From assembly GCA_028752905.1 (NCBI GenBank), contig JAQNBH010000010.1:26144242-26208241 (forward strand): a DNA stretch of 64,000 nucleotides, read 5' to 3'. Positions 9,685 through 21,719 of this stretch are shown in pieces. Below the pieces are notes generated by a model, which saw only the letters and a list, made by a program, of their open reading frames with translations, did not search any database and was not told the origin of the DNA. The translations under genes were made by a program, and so were the position numbers. The stretch is from Cladorhizidae sp. MBARI D1340-BT2 (taxonomy: Eukaryota > Porifera > Demospongiae > Poecilosclerida > Cladorhizidae). Each line of letters starts with the position of its first letter. The stretch's first letter is position 1.

Positions 9685-10038
9685 TGTCGCAGGGTGACTC
9701 GGATAACACCCAACGATGTAACGGTTAACTGGTAATTGCTGCCACCAGGTAGACTGACTACCATGTTACAGGTCTAATTCAGATGTTGTCTCAAAGACCT
9801 TTATGACCAAAGTTATATACATAAGATAGACAGCTGTATGCTCGCAATCAACTCTCTTGGTAACTCTAACTAGGCTCCTTTTAAAGGGACCAGTCAGACT
9901 AAACATGCAATGGGTTACAGTCATTAAATACCTATTCACAATTAATTAACAACGGACTGCATGACAGTAATCAGTGTGTGCAATATGATTACTTTGTAAG
10001 TGTTCAGTTAGAGTCTTGTCCAGGGACACCCTGTGACA
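9685..10038 (-). repeat. 5' LTR of the Gmr1-like element
   Basis: 354 bp, with the same TGTCGCAGGGTG...CACCCTGTGACA ends as the other LTR. It holds the promoter-side copy of the element. The flanking CCTT at 10039-10042 repeats 3661-3664. Confidence 0.95.
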
Positions 10039-10904
10039 CCTTTACCTCCACTGCTATGAGAGCCATCTCTCTCTACTCGATGTTGGTTTGGAGATTACCT
10101 CAAGGAGCAGCCAGGCAGATCTTGAGAAGACTGTCTGGCTATTGAGTCTTTGAGTAGTCAGTGGGTTGTTCAATGTGGTGTGCTGGGTGTGTGCACAACA
10201 CACAAAATTAAGCACCGGCGGCGCTTGCCTACTGCGTCATGTTTTAGCACCTAATGAATACGCTCATTTTGTAGAGTATAGGGCTTCCTCTAGCCACAGA
10301 TAACAATTTCAATTGCTAGCACTTTCCAATCAGAAACCACAACTACTGCCAGATCAGGCACTCAGGTTTTGAGGTACCCTATTTTGGCTGCATGTAACTT
10401 TAGCTTAGTTATACCTGTGCAGCTTTTTTAATACAAAAAAGAGCACACAGAGAGATCTATAACTTGAGTTAGTTCATACAGTGAAGTGTGCAGAATTCCT
10501 GGAGCTCCAAAGTCGTAGCCACAAAGTCTTGTTAGTGTTTGTTTATAATTTTAGACGCCATTTGCATGGACATAAGCCACTTTAAAAAATATATTAAAAA
10601 AAATCTCTTGGCCACATACTGTCGTGTTTGTACAGCTCTATCAATCACAGTTTTCAATTGCTGGGAAGTAGTCACTAGTTGGAGTTGAGGGTTCACTTCA
10701 TATTCCAACCTGCAGTTCCAAAAGATAAATATGTATGGCAAAACAAAGAAGACCACCAGAGAGCACACTGCACTGGCTACATTTTGGTATTTACTAAGCA
10801 CGACTAGAGCATGAGTGTGTGCAAAGATATGGCACTTAAAATGGTGAACCACATTCAGGTGTGATTTTGTTTTGTGAACATTTGAGGCAGTACCAGCTCC
10901 AAGC
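10039..10904. other. Unassigned unique-looking sequence
   Basis: No gene, TE protein or clear repeat is recognised. The open frame on the minus strand at 10532-10852 has no recognisable motif and is hydrophobic in an AT-rich context. I do not call it. Confidence 0.4.
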
Positions 10905-11412
10905 CTTATAGTCTCACTCTACATGCACATGTGTATGCAGTAGGTTCTTATAGTCACTGTACATGCACATGTGTATGCAGTAGGTTCTTATAGTCACTGT
11001 ACATGCACATGTGTATGCAGTAGGTTCTTATAGTCACTGTACATGCACATGTGTATGCAGTAGGTTCTTATAGTCACTCTACATGCACATGTGTATGCAG
11101 TAGGTTCTTATAGTCACTGTACATGCACATGTGTATGCAGTAGGTTCTTATAGTCACTCTACATGCACATGTGTATGCAGTAGGTTCTTATAGTCACTGT
11201 ACATGCACATGTGTATGCAGTAGGTTCTTATAGTCACTGTACATGCACATGTGTATGCAGTAGGTTCTTATAGTCACTGTACATGCACATGTTATGCTGT
11301 AGGTTCTTATAGTCACTCTACATGCACATGTGTATGCAGTAGGTTCTTATAGTCACTGTACATGCACATGTGTATGCAGTAGGTTCTTATAGTCACTCTA
11401 CATGCACATGTG
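10905..11412. repeat. 40-bp minisatellite, left part
   Basis: About 12.5 head-to-tail copies of the 40-bp unit TACATGCACATGTGTATGCA plus GTAGGTTCTTATAGTCACTG. The variation is mostly G/C in CACT(G/C)T. One unit near 11290 is a base short. The unit contains the palindromic ACATGCACATGT. The array is cut at 11412 by the hAT element and resumes at 13991. Confidence 0.97.
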
Positions 11413-13990
11413 CAGTGGTGGAGGAAGCTCTTTTGTATTGGTCAGGAAAAAATTTAGGTAGAACATGAAAACAGAACTACTTTCAATGGCAAAGGAATAC
11501 TAATAAATTACAGTGAGTCATGAGTGAGTCATGAGTTTATTTAAAGCTACCAAAGATTCGAAGTCTGTTCACTACCACAAACAAATTCACTGGCAATATC
11601 GGTAAGGTCTACTTTATCCAACATATCCTTGTAGATATTTAGAGTCATAATATGGTTCAACCTTGGTTGACTCATTGTACTACATACTCTCGCTTCATAG
11701 CAGAAAAGCTCCTTTCACTGGCCGCATTTGTAGAAGGCAAAACAAGGATCAGACGGGCTATCCAGCAAACTTGCTTGTAAAAAACCCTTTGACCTTTAGA
11801 GAGACCTTGCAGAAAATGTAGAATTTTGTGTAGAGTGATAATCTTGCTTTGTTCATTCCTGGGAAAGCTTGAACTGAAGACTTGCAATTGAGTTGAAAGC
11901 TCACTCTCATTGAAGTCATCACCATAAAAGTCAATGACAGCTCGCAAGTTAGTTGAGTAGTCCTTCCTATTAACTGCTTTCATTAAGGTTCTGGTAGACA
12001 GCATACCCTGGCTGATCATGAATGCTTGAAATAGCAAAATCCAGTACTTCAAAATAGAGCTTGCGATAGTGATCTTCAACTGTAGGACTGTGGTAACCAT
12101 CTCCTTCACCCACTTCGAACCTGCTTGGTGCTCTTCTTTTCCTTGGCAATGAGGGCTCTTCAACGTGTGTACGAACACATAAACATTGAACATGCTTATA
12201 AAATAGCTCAGACATCTCATCACTCCTCATTACTTTTAAGGTTTTGACTGTATCATTCGCAATAAATTGCGCTTCTGATGCAGACAGAGACTCTGTTTGC
12301 AATGTCTTGCTCAAATTATCTGTAATCTTTAAGATGCGTTCACTGAGATGCAGACCAAACAACAAATTAAACTTTGCCATTTGTGTTTTCACTCCAATTA
12401 TTCTTCCTTTTACATCTGGGTCTAATCTTTTCTCTAAACATTCATCCCTCAACTGATTTTAAATGGTGTAATTTCTCAATTATACTGCTGATCGATTCAC
12501 CTTGAATGGTCCAACGAGTAGGGAAAATTTTTCAAATGCCCATGGGAGTATCTTCATCACGATTTTCAAGCTTTATTCTATCAAATGCAGCATTTTGCTT
12601 TGGAGAATACTTTATCAGCTTACAAATCTCAAAAGCTGTTTCTAGGGCATCATTGCACACCTTGGATTGCTTTATAGTACTGCTGACAGCCAAATTTAGA
12701 GCATGCCCATAGCAGTGTGTGTAGACTGCACGCTTTTCCTCCGAAAGTATCTTTGCCGATACACCATTCCTGATGCCACTCATATTAGATGTACCATCAT
12801 AACATTGGCCTCGGCACTGAGAGATACTGAGACCTGGCATCCGAAGTATAGTATCTTTGATGGCATGGAAGAGAGTGTCGGAATCTATGCTGTTTACTTC
12901 ATAGAGACCAATGAAATCTTCATGATCTTGAAGATCATCATTAACCCACCTAATGCAAATAATGAATTGCTCTTTGTTTGCTATATCAGTACATTCATCA
13001 GCCATGATAGGGAAGCAGTTACTGTCATGAATGTTTTAACTCACCTCCCGGATAATCTTGTTTGCCATAATCTGCAGACATTCGTTCTGAATATCATGTG
13101 AAGTATACTTGTTGGTTTTCTTATCAATCAATGCAAGAATTTCGGGACGATCTAAACTTCGCAGGGTTAACAGTTGGATAAAATTGCTTTCAGTCTCCTG
13201 GCTATGACTACCGCTTAGTGGCAATCCCTGGCGACCAAGGAACTAAATATTCTCGAAAACAGTTAAAAGCATTTTTCTATTGACTGCCTTCACTTCCTTG
13301 TTTTCTTTGCTCAATACTTCACCAATATCACCAATGATCTGTTTGGGGAGTGTGACTACAGCTTCAAGTGCCTCCAGATGACAGGCACTGGTCTGGTGTT
13401 TCTTGAACGAGGATGTTGCTTCTTTCATTTGTGTAACCTTTGCTAAGAAAGGATGGCTCTCTCTTAGTGCTTACCAAGAACTTCCCTTCATGTTCAGCCC
13501 TCATACATAGGTAACAAAAAGCAGAATCAAGTGGTACATCATAATGAAGCCAGGAATACTGTTGACACCACTCAGCTCTGAATGATCTCCATATCTCTTC
13601 TTTGGGAACTTAAAACTACTTCTTGGTTGGAACTGCTCTGGAAAGCTAGTGTTAGCTGACAGTGAGGCAGAATTTGAAGCCATGGTGACTGATTACACAC
13701 AGAGAAAGACTATCATACAATCCTAGAAATCAAAGCAGTGCTCACCTGCTCTGGCAGTGCACATGTATTGCATGCATCATTAAACAAGTCACTCAGTGAC
13801 ATCATCACCTCATGTAACAATCAATGACTGGTTAAGTGGGTGTTAATTTTAAATACAGCTATATAGTGACTGACCACATGTAAGGTGAAATATTATTTTA
13901 AGTAAACAATGCACCAGTTCCATAATTATTAACACAAGATACAGTTGGTCCAAAATATTGGTCAGGCGGCCGCCCCCTCCGCCCCCCCTG
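11413..13990 (-). mobile_element. hAT DNA transposon inserted inside the 40-bp minisatellite
   Basis: The left terminus is CAGTGGTGGAGGAAG. The right terminus, read inward, is CAGGGGGGGCGGAGG, an imperfect but aligned inverted repeat. The flanks are ATGTG on both sides (11408-11412 and 13991-13995), a 5-bp target duplication. Outside these points the 40-bp minisatellite continues in register on both sides, so the borders are unusually certain. Length is 2578 bp. It carries a decayed transposase on the minus strand. Confidence 0.93.
11672..13683 (-). pseudogene. hAT transposase, frameshifted (ZMYM1-like/DUF4371 type)
   Basis: From the 5' end, an N-terminal piece from the ATG at 13683 leads into a zinc-finger-like segment (WK-EATSSFKKHQTSACHLEA, 13243-13428). 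Next are a piece with GRQGLPLSGSHSQETESNF (about 13036-13240), the core start MADECTDIANKEQFIICIRWV with EDFIGLYEV and SISQCRGQCYDGTSNMSG (12532-13005), a middle region (11970-12452), and a C-terminal dimerisation domain ending with LPSTNAASERSFSAMKREY. The ADECTD and SQCRGQCYDG motifs are typical of DUF4371-bearing hAT transposases. At least four frame breaks or stops separate the pieces, so this copy is inactive. Confidence 0.9.
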
Positions 13991-14215
13991 ATGTGTATGC
14001 AGTAAGTTCTTATAGTCACTGTACATGCACATGTGTATACAGTAGGTTCTTATAGTCACTGTACATGCACATGTGTATGCAGTAGGTTCTTATAGTCACT
14101 CTACATGCACATGTGTATGCAGTAGGTTCTTATAGTCACTCTACATGCACATGTGTATGCAGTAGGTTCTTATAGTCACTATACATGCACATGTGTATAC
14201 AGTAGGTTTTTGGCC
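13991..14215. repeat. 40-bp minisatellite, right part
   Basis: About 5.5 copies of the same 40-bp unit as at 10905-11412, starting with the duplicated ATGTG and ending where AGTAGGTTTTTGGCC departs from the unit. Variants here (TATACAG, AGTAAG, CACTATAC) are more common than on the left side. Confidence 0.95.
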
Positions 14216-16200
14216 GCATAAACCCCACAAAACTGATATTTGTGATATTTAAATTATATATTGTATGCTTTGAGGTGTATTAATTAAATTTATGGCTTAT
14301 GAAAAATCCTAAATTCAGTTATATATCTGTAGGGTGTAAGCTTTTCGACTCATCAAATCTCATCAAATCCACAATCAACTCCTGCTGACCAATACTTCAC
14401 TGGCCAACATGACTAGCTATAAATGCAGACCAAGTAATTTTAGTTTCTAAATATTAACCCAACTATATACTTATAATGAAAATCATATCTATGTTGTTTA
14501 TGTCAGCAATGTTCTTTGACTTAATAAACTCATATGGCAATAGAACAATTGACCAGAGAACAATCTTTAACCCTTTAAAAGAATCCACCATCAATCTGCT
14601 GGTGGAAATGGTGGAGCCCTGAATACTTAACCTGAATACTTGAAACCCTTCATGTCCTACAGGTATCTTATTGCAGTGTCTCCTGCCAAAAGTTGGCGTG
14701 GAAGAGAGGTAACCACAAGATCCTCTGCAGACAGTGGACTACCTCAACATAAACCACACCCACAATTTCAGTAGCACACCACACACACTTTACTCCAATT
14801 AGTAATGTGGAGATCTGAGAAAAGGTGTTGGAAACGAATTCCTCTCAAGCAAGACTTTGAAGTTACCCTTTTAGCCGAATACTTGCCTCTGCCTTTATAG
14901 GCTTTCATGTGTTTTATTTGTGGTGGATTTAAGAGCTGCTTTAAGTTTGTGATTTGTCTTAATTTGCCAATTTTATACAACCTCGACCACTTTTCTCAGA
15001 CCCAATATATTGCCCATTCACACCCACTCTATAATATTGTCGATTCACACCCACTATATATATATATTGTCTATTCACACCCATCGCATATATAATATAT
15101 ATATGTATTGCCTCTTCGCACCTACATGGATAACCGAGTGAGAGAAGTGCATCGAGTGGCTGTAGTGTAGCTACATGGGAGAGAAGTGAGTGGTCAACAT
15201 GGGTACAATATTTCGTTGGACTGGTCAAAGCACTCTTATCTCAGGTATGGCAGATACTTCTCAGAAAACCAGGAATACACACATCAGGCAAGCTGATCGA
15301 TTCATAAAAAAAAGGAAATTTACTATATAGATGACACGGCCCAGGCCTGGGTCTTCTTGGTCTTGGTTGTTTCAGTTAAAGAGTTAGTTGCCTGTCTTCA
15401 GGCATTCCAGTCTCCTCACTTAGTATATACTTAGTTTGAGAACGAGCAGTGATCATTAATTGCTGTTGTCTTCCATTGGAAAACCACTTTGTGTTGTTCC
15501 CGCACACAGCTGTGGGACTTGGTGAATCATCATCAGCTGCAAAACAAGTAAGGGATATCACAGCACTAATGTAATTCAGCCATTAATGACACCATTTCTC
15601 AACCTTGATATCTGCACATATTGAGTTTGAAGCTGTCCGGTCTCCACCCCAAACAGCTTGCTACTATATAGTATGGTTGGAGTAGTGGCCATGATGGCTG
15701 AACAGAACAAAATTGGCGAACTAGATTGACCTGGATCCAAGATGCTTTTTTTCTCTTGTAGTGTTCGGTTATGGGTGTTATTGGTTTCCATGGCATTCCT
15801 CAGAGATGTTAGTTTCAGGAGTAAGCAGAGTATCGGGTAGGTAAACGTCCTGCCGCATTCCTGCATTTTTCTGGGAGAACACCATCCCTGTTCTGGGATC
15901 CTTATGGGGCTAAAAAAATGTCCGCTTGCTCTACCTGTGATATTTGAGGTGTTTCTCTGTGACTTCGGTGAACCTAGTTCATACTTGCGGACCCTTCAAT
16001 AGCTGGATCGAATCAGCCATCAGGAGTTCCTGCTGCAGCGTTGCCACCTATGGGTAGCCCCATGACATGTGGTGAGGTTGGTCCACCTATTTCCTCTCCA
16101 GCAGCCTCTCCAAACGGTGAGCCGCCACTTTCAGGATTCAACTTAGTCGAATATCTAGGTAGTGGATCCAGAGCCCTTGCCCTTTCAAAGTAAGTTACCA
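14216..16200. other. AT-rich intergenic sequence with a small imperfect repeat
   Basis: No gene is recognised. At 15005-15125 there are four imperfect copies of a motif with ATTCACACCCACT followed by TATATATATATTGTC. A plus frame at about 16000-16200 is Pro/Gly/Ser-rich (SGVPAAALPPMGSPM) and may belong to the 5' part of the non-LTR element that follows, but nothing in it is diagnostic. Confidence 0.5.
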
Positions 16201-18570
16201 TATTGGAAGATGTGGTTTTCAGTAATTCTCAAAGTGCTTGAGAGAGGCTTTTCCTCTTCACTTCCAGGTGCCTAAGAGTGCCCCCAAAGTGTGGTCCTCG
16301 TTGGTCCTTAGCATCTGGGGTTAATAAGCAGCTGAGAGAGGAGAAAGATCCACCTGTTCCAAGAAACCCTTAGGAAGAGCAGAGCTACTCTTCCGGATCC
16401 CATGAAGTCACTGGGTCGCTGAGTGTCTGAGAAGCTGGAGGAGGGAGATTTTAAAGGAGCTGTTTGCTTGGCTTTCTTGGAAGTTTCTACGGCCAATAGG
16501 TGTGATGTCACCTTCTCTGCCCTTAGGCAGAAGCACCCATCTCCTCTTCCTGATGCGTCCATCCCACCCACCCTTGATGTCTTTCCTGTGCCATTGACTT
16601 TTTCAGAAGGGGATGTTGCTCAAGCAATCAGATCCTTCCCTTGTGGGGTCGGCTGGTGGTCTTGATGTTTTAAAGCCACAACATCTGAAGAACATGCTGA
16701 ATCACCCCAATGAAGGCTCCTCCCTTCTCTCTGTCTTAGCTGCTTTCTCTACCATGGTCCTAGAGGGAACCTCTACATATCCGTCCTTTCTTTTTGGGGG
16801 CTACCCTTTTGGCTCTAGAGAAGAAAGGAGGTGAGGTCAGACCCATAGTAATAGGATTCACATCCTTAGTCGGCTAGTGGCCAAGGTAGCTGGGAACGTG
16901 ATCAGTGAGGACATGACTTCCCTGCTAGCACCCAGGCAGCTGGGTTTGGGAATCAGTGGAGGGGGGAGAAGCAGCTGTCCATGCCACCAGGCAGTTTCTT
17001 AACAACCTGCAACCTAACGCTGCAGTAGTAAAGCTTGACATCAAAACACTTTCAATTCCGTGCGAGAGACAAGATTTTGGAAGCTGTCTATATCTTAGCG
17101 CCTATAATCTACCCTTTTGTTCATTCTGTATATTCTCCTTGTTCTGGGGTAACAAGTCCTTGCCATCAGCAGAAGTGGTGCAGCAGAGAGATTCTCTTGG
17201 CCCTCTACTTTTATGTCTTTCACTCCATCATAACCACGCTTGGTTATCATCGGAGTTGTGTGTAATCTTTCTAGATGACATCACTCTGGGGGGGCTCAAC
17301 GGAAAGTTATAATTCATGATCTTGAACTCACTGAAAAGATTGGGTTAATTTTGAACAACAACAAGTCTGACATCATTTGCCATGATGCAATTTCGAGAGG
17401 AACCATCTTATGCTCTCTCCCAGGAGCTCATACAGTTGATCCCTCTGATGCCTGTCTCCTGGGTTCTTCACTGGGTAGCATGGATTCTGTCTCAACTGTT
17501 GTCAGGGACAAAATCAGTGTCCTTGAAGTCATTGGGGACAGACTCAGGTTCATTTCTGCTCAGGATGCCTTAATCCTGCTGTGTAATGCATTTTCTATCC
17601 CAGGACATCTCCATGTTTTCTCTCTCCTGCCCTGATAGATTATGATGAGTCTCAAGTCAATTGTGAGTGGAAACACTTAACATTAATTTCTCTGAGGATG
17701 TCCGTCTTCGGATGCAGGCCAATCTCCCTGTGGGGTTTTTGGAATCAGGAGTGCAGTGCAGCTTCCCTCTGTTCTTGGCCTCAGCTGCTGCCTCTCATGA
17801 CCTGGTCCAAGCCTTCCTGTCAACTCACTTGTTTTCACTCTCTGTCCCTTTTGTGATGCCCTTTCAGTATGGTCTATGGATCATTGTCATGCAGTGTAGT
17901 TCCAGAAATCCTGGGATATGTGCATGGTGTCAATGTCCTTGGAATCTTTGTTGCATAATGCACCTGAAGATTTGGCTCGAGCCCGACTTTTGACTGTTTC
18001 AATGAAAGAATCCGGTGCATGGCCTCCCCATCTCGTCCCTGGGTTTGAGGATGGATGGCGATACCATCAGGTTGCCATGGGTCTCCCCTTGAGCTCCACT
18101 TTGTGTTGCCCCCATAACTGCCAGCACTGTGGAGCAGAAGTGGATTTCCTTGCCACGCATGGTCTTAGCTGCAAGAGGAGTGATGGATGTTTCTACCGTC
18201 ATACTGCCATGAATGACATCCTCTTCCGGGCATTGTCATATGCAGGTGTACCTTCCAGGATGGAACTGCCGGGTCTCTTTCGTTCTAATGGGAAAAGGCC
18301 TGATAGGGCAAGCAACTGGTGTGGGATGCAACCTTTCCAGATACGTTTGCCCAGTCATATCAGGGTGCAGCAGTGAGTAGTGCTGGAGCTGTGGCTGCTA
18401 TATATGGCTGAGGGGAAAAAGTGGCCATGTATGCCAGCCTAGATCCTTACCACATTTTTGTCTGTGGCCATCAAGTCAGCGGTCATCAGGAACAGGTCAA
18501 TGGCTTTCCTGAAGGAGCTCAGCCTCAGGATAAGGCAAAGAATTGATGGTGAAGGTTATTTGATAATATG
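16200..18570 (+). pseudogene. Non-LTR retrotransposon remnant, copy 1 (RT plus C-terminal zinc finger and endonuclease-like region)
   Basis: Fragments in several frames follow one colinear protein. They are: SVP-like start (about 16220-16310); KLEEGDFKGAVCLAF and SALRQKHPSPLPD (16423-16590); GDVAQAIRSFP and LDVLKPQHLKNML (RT fingers, 16605-16800); AAVVKLDIKT (17010-17045); YLAPIIYPFVHSVYS (17080-17130); LGPLLLCLSLH (17200-17230); the catalytic-box remnant FLDDITLGGLNG (17268-17303); a thumb; then CQHCGAEVDFLATHGLSC (a C-x2-C...H-x4-C finger, 18118-18171); and SNGKRPDRAS with DPYHIFV downstream (18280-18460), which resembles the restriction-like endonuclease end of site-specific non-LTR elements. 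Many frameshifts. The same family recurs at 31.1-33.0 kb. Confidence 0.8.
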
Positions 18571-18628
18571 TTCTAAGTACAGTAAATATAGTTTGTCAAA
18601 TTTTCTTGACTTGTATATATAATATAAT

Positions 18629-18720
18629 ATGTTCCGCGCTTTCCGCGGGATCTGCCCAATCCATGGAATGTGCTACCCAAACTGTTGGACCGTTTGGGCG
18701 CCATTCCATCGAATGCACGC
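18629..18720 (+). repeat. Left terminal inverted repeat of the Ginger-like element
   Basis: It starts TGTTCCGCGCTTTCCGCGG. It contains a strong imperfect hairpin: ATGGAATG (18663-18670) pairs with CATTCCAT (18702-18709), and CCCAAAC (18676-18682) pairs with GTTTGGG (18692-18698). TATAATATAAT occurs on both sides of the block (about 18620 and 18748). Confidence 0.7.
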
Positions 18721-18758
18721 CATGCACAAGGGCACACAAACGGTTCAATATAATATAA

Positions 18759-21711
18759 TGGAAGAACAGAGAGAGCTGTTTAATAGTTTTATTACAAAAA
18801 AGTACATTGAAGATGAGGGCATCAAGAGGAGCAAAGCAATGATAAAGGAGTAGCTGAAAAAATAATAAATACTCTAAAAAATGCGTGTTCAAAAGACTAC
18901 TCAGTACTGCCCCAAGTTTAAGCACTGGGTTAAACAGAGGTGCTTTTCTATATTAAACTGTGGAGCAATGGGACTCACTGATGTTCTGTGCCTGCCAGCA
19001 AAGAAAAAGGTACATTATATTGTACAAAAAGTTCATTGTTAAAGTAGTTGTGAATCATGACAACAGTATCTGGTCTCATTGTCATGTTTCAGAATGAGAA
19101 GGACCCTATGTTACTCTCTGAGTGGAGGATTGTTATAGTCTTAGAGGATTTCTTTGATGTCATCGATAGAGTACATTGCAAGGAAAAGGGTCACATTGAG
19201 ACAGTTATTGAGGTTATATAATTTTTTAATGGTAAAAATATAACATAGTGTGCTTCATGTTGTAGCATATGCATTTTTATGCTTGCAGATAGAGAAGATG
19301 TACGGGTGTATACCAAGGTGTGCTTTAGAAACGTTTGTGAGCTATGCTTGATATGCCACACAAGCAAGCCTCAGAACACCAGAGCCCCACACAAGCCGAT
19401 AATCTCATCTGGATTTATGACTAGGGCACAGCTATGTGCTGTTCATGTGTTCTTTTACTCAAAGGCTTCAACGACAGTATTAGGTACTTATAGCCGAGCG
19501 AAGCGAGCTCTCACATTTGAGTTGGATGGAGAACTTTGTGCTACATGCGTACATCTGTTTATATGCATGAGGCTATGAAGCATGCGAAGACCATAGGGTC
19601 ACCCGTTAAAAAAAGAACTTGTGTCATCCACCTATATTTTAACAGGCATTTATAAACTGATAATGGTCTTCTCTGCAAATAGGGAGAAGAATTCTTCTAA
19701 GCAGATTGTTACCTGCTCTCTCTTTCTCCGTAGCTTATGGTCACTAAGCTAATAGCTATAACACTATATATTTTTTTAGTCAAACAGTTCTCACTACCTG
19801 ATGTTGAGCTTGCCAAGAAGTATTGGTATGATGAATTAGAGCTTGTGTAGCTGGAGTTTACTGCCCTCTTGTGCTACTATATACTTGCCTAATAACACCT
19901 TGTTCTGACCTGTACTAGCTACTGCATAGCGAAAGTTACGGTCTGCTCTGTTTCTGGGAGTTAACTTTTTTCAGTGAGATACTGTAAAACAACCTTGCTC
20001 ATGGATTAAATTGAAGACAAGTTTGTTCTAGCTTAATTTTGTTGTCAAACATTTCTTTTCTTAATACCAAGTATATAGCATAGAGGACACTGTGCTTGTC
20101 CACTCTGCACTCAGTCATGATTATCTGGCATTATGGGTGTTTGTGCAGTGCAGTTTAGCTCCCTCATGTGCTATGTGCACTAATAGAACTCAATTTCTGA
20201 CTCAAATGCACAAGTGGAAAATCCACTAAGGGTTATTGCAGTTTTTTTTTTACTGGGTGGAGACTCAACGTTCTCCTGTTGGTTGAAGCGACATGCATTT
20301 GCTACTGGTGGATGTGGCAACAACTTTGGTTCCTTCTTGAAGGGGTGTGTTGTGTGTGTGTATATCTTTCATGGTACATAAGAACTGGAACAGAAAAGGG
20401 AAATCTGACTGATATAACATATCTTAACATTGGATACTCTACTAAGCAGTATGCAGTTAATTGTCTTAGTCATCTTGCTTCATAAGGTCTGGAACTCTTC
20501 AACCAACTCTGTGCAACTTGTACTATCATAGGGATGTTTGTATGGCCATTCCTATAATAAATAATAAAGACAAAATAATAATTAAAAAAAATGTATAGGA
20601 TAAATTACAAGATTATCTCTTTGATATAAGGTACTTAGCTCGCCACAAAATGCCTAGCATTCATTACTAGTATGTCATTTGTCTTATTCTTGACATCTGT
20701 ACCTTCCTGATTGACCTGATAGACATGAAGCATCATCCAGATGGTATATACCTACCGATGGATTGGCCATTATATGGACCACTGGGCTAAACTGCATGTC
20801 TTGTTTCCACTTAGTGGGAAGTCTTGAGCAGAGGTTGCACCGAGCCTTCAGAACCATACATTGGTGTACCAAGAATCCTGCACTCAGACAATGGTCGTGA
20901 ATTTGTAAAAGAAATTGTTCATAGTGTGGTGAAAGAGTGGCCTGGTCAAGTGACCATCGTCAATGGCAGATGGCAATGGCAGACCTCGCAATCCTAGGTG
21001 CCAGGGGCTTGTCGAACAAGGCAACCATGTGGAAAACCTTTTGGGAGTTCAGGGCTTCATGAATATGGTGGCAGGGACAGCGATTATCCACCATGGACAG
21101 AATGGCTCCCTTTCATTCAGTGTAAGTTTAGCGTCAACAACAAGTTTCTACCTAAATAGCTATGTAATTGTTGTCCAATAATGAATGAATAAATATTCAT
21201 TTGTTAACATGCACTTTCAGAACACGACTGTTAATGGTACTATAATACGAAGACAAGTCCGTATGAGCTTGTGTATGCACAGCCTCCTCGGCACAATGTG
21301 TTACCCGGAGCTAAGGTTAGCCAGATTATGGAAGAGGATGTAGAAGACCTGTTTGTGAGTGGAGATGAATCTGGAGTGAGTGGTGAGCATACTATGTTGG
21401 ACGATGGTGCCCCTGGACATGATGATCAAGAAGAAACATTGTCCCTCTCATCAACAAAGAAACACCAGAAGTTGCGTGAAGAAGCCGACAAGAGATACAG
21501 AGACAATGCTGAGAAAATGCAGCTGAAGTATTGCAAAGGCATGAGAAAGAAGATTATGGTGTTCTCTCCTGGCAACTATGTCGGTGTCAAGATAGCAAGA
21601 ATTGATCGTGCCTCAACAGACCACCATCGTTTACCATGCGTCATAGTGGAGCGCCTGGGGAAAAATATATATATGTATCGGCTCAGGTTAGACAGTATTG
21701 TAATTATATGA
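18759..21711 (+). pseudogene. Integrase gene of the Ginger-like element (exonic, decayed)
   Basis: The start MEEQRELFNSFITKKYIEDE is at 18759. The frame then breaks near 18850, and the continuation (NTLKNACSKDYSVLPQV) is in another frame up to an AAAAAG/GTACAT donor near 19010. An exon from 19093 reads NEKDPMLLSEWRIVIVLEDF to VIEV. A further exon from about 19289 carries the C-x2-C of the zinc domain (LCLICHTSKPQNTRAPHK). The catalytic core lies at 20700-21130: LIDLIDMKHHPDG (first Asp), then RILHSDNGREFVKE (second Asp) and GLVEQGNHVE (Glu), so the D-D-E set is present. At 21271-21711 follow an acidic linker and KMQLKYCKGMRKKIMVFSPGNYVGVKI with a GKNIYMYRLRL end. Stops and missing joins show it is not functional. 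Confidence 0.82.
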
Positions 21712-21719
21712 TGTAACGT

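Larger units (their letters stand above)
3665..10038 (-). mobile_element. Gmr1-like Ty3/gypsy LTR retrotransposon (integrase upstream of RT), decayed
   Basis: The element has two LTRs (3665-4009 and 9685-10038) flanked by the 4-bp direct repeat CCTT (3661-3664 and 10039-10042). It is transcribed right to left. From the 5' side the order is: 5' LTR, PBS, a tandem-repeat leader, gag with a SCAN-like capsid region and CCHC knuckle, protease, integrase HHCC and DDE core, integrase C-terminus, RT with YIDD, RNase H, PPT and 3' LTR. RT and RNase H sequences are of Ty3/gypsy type, but integrase precedes RT, as in the Gmr1 group. A hAT derivative sits in the integrase. Several frameshifts and an altered protease motif indicate an inactive copy. 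The LTRs differ by a roughly 10-bp indel and few substitutions, so the insertion is not ancient. Confidence 0.93.

Noticed and set aside
9419..9735. Repetitive Cys-rich open frames on both strands of the leader
   Set aside because: The 45-bp period is a multiple of three, which keeps all frames open. Position between PBS and gag argues against coding.
3665..10038. Classification as Ty1/copia because integrase precedes RT
   Set aside because: RT and RNase H blocks, the GPY/F-like integrase end and the SCAN-like gag are of Ty3/gypsy type. The order is explained by the Gmr1 group.
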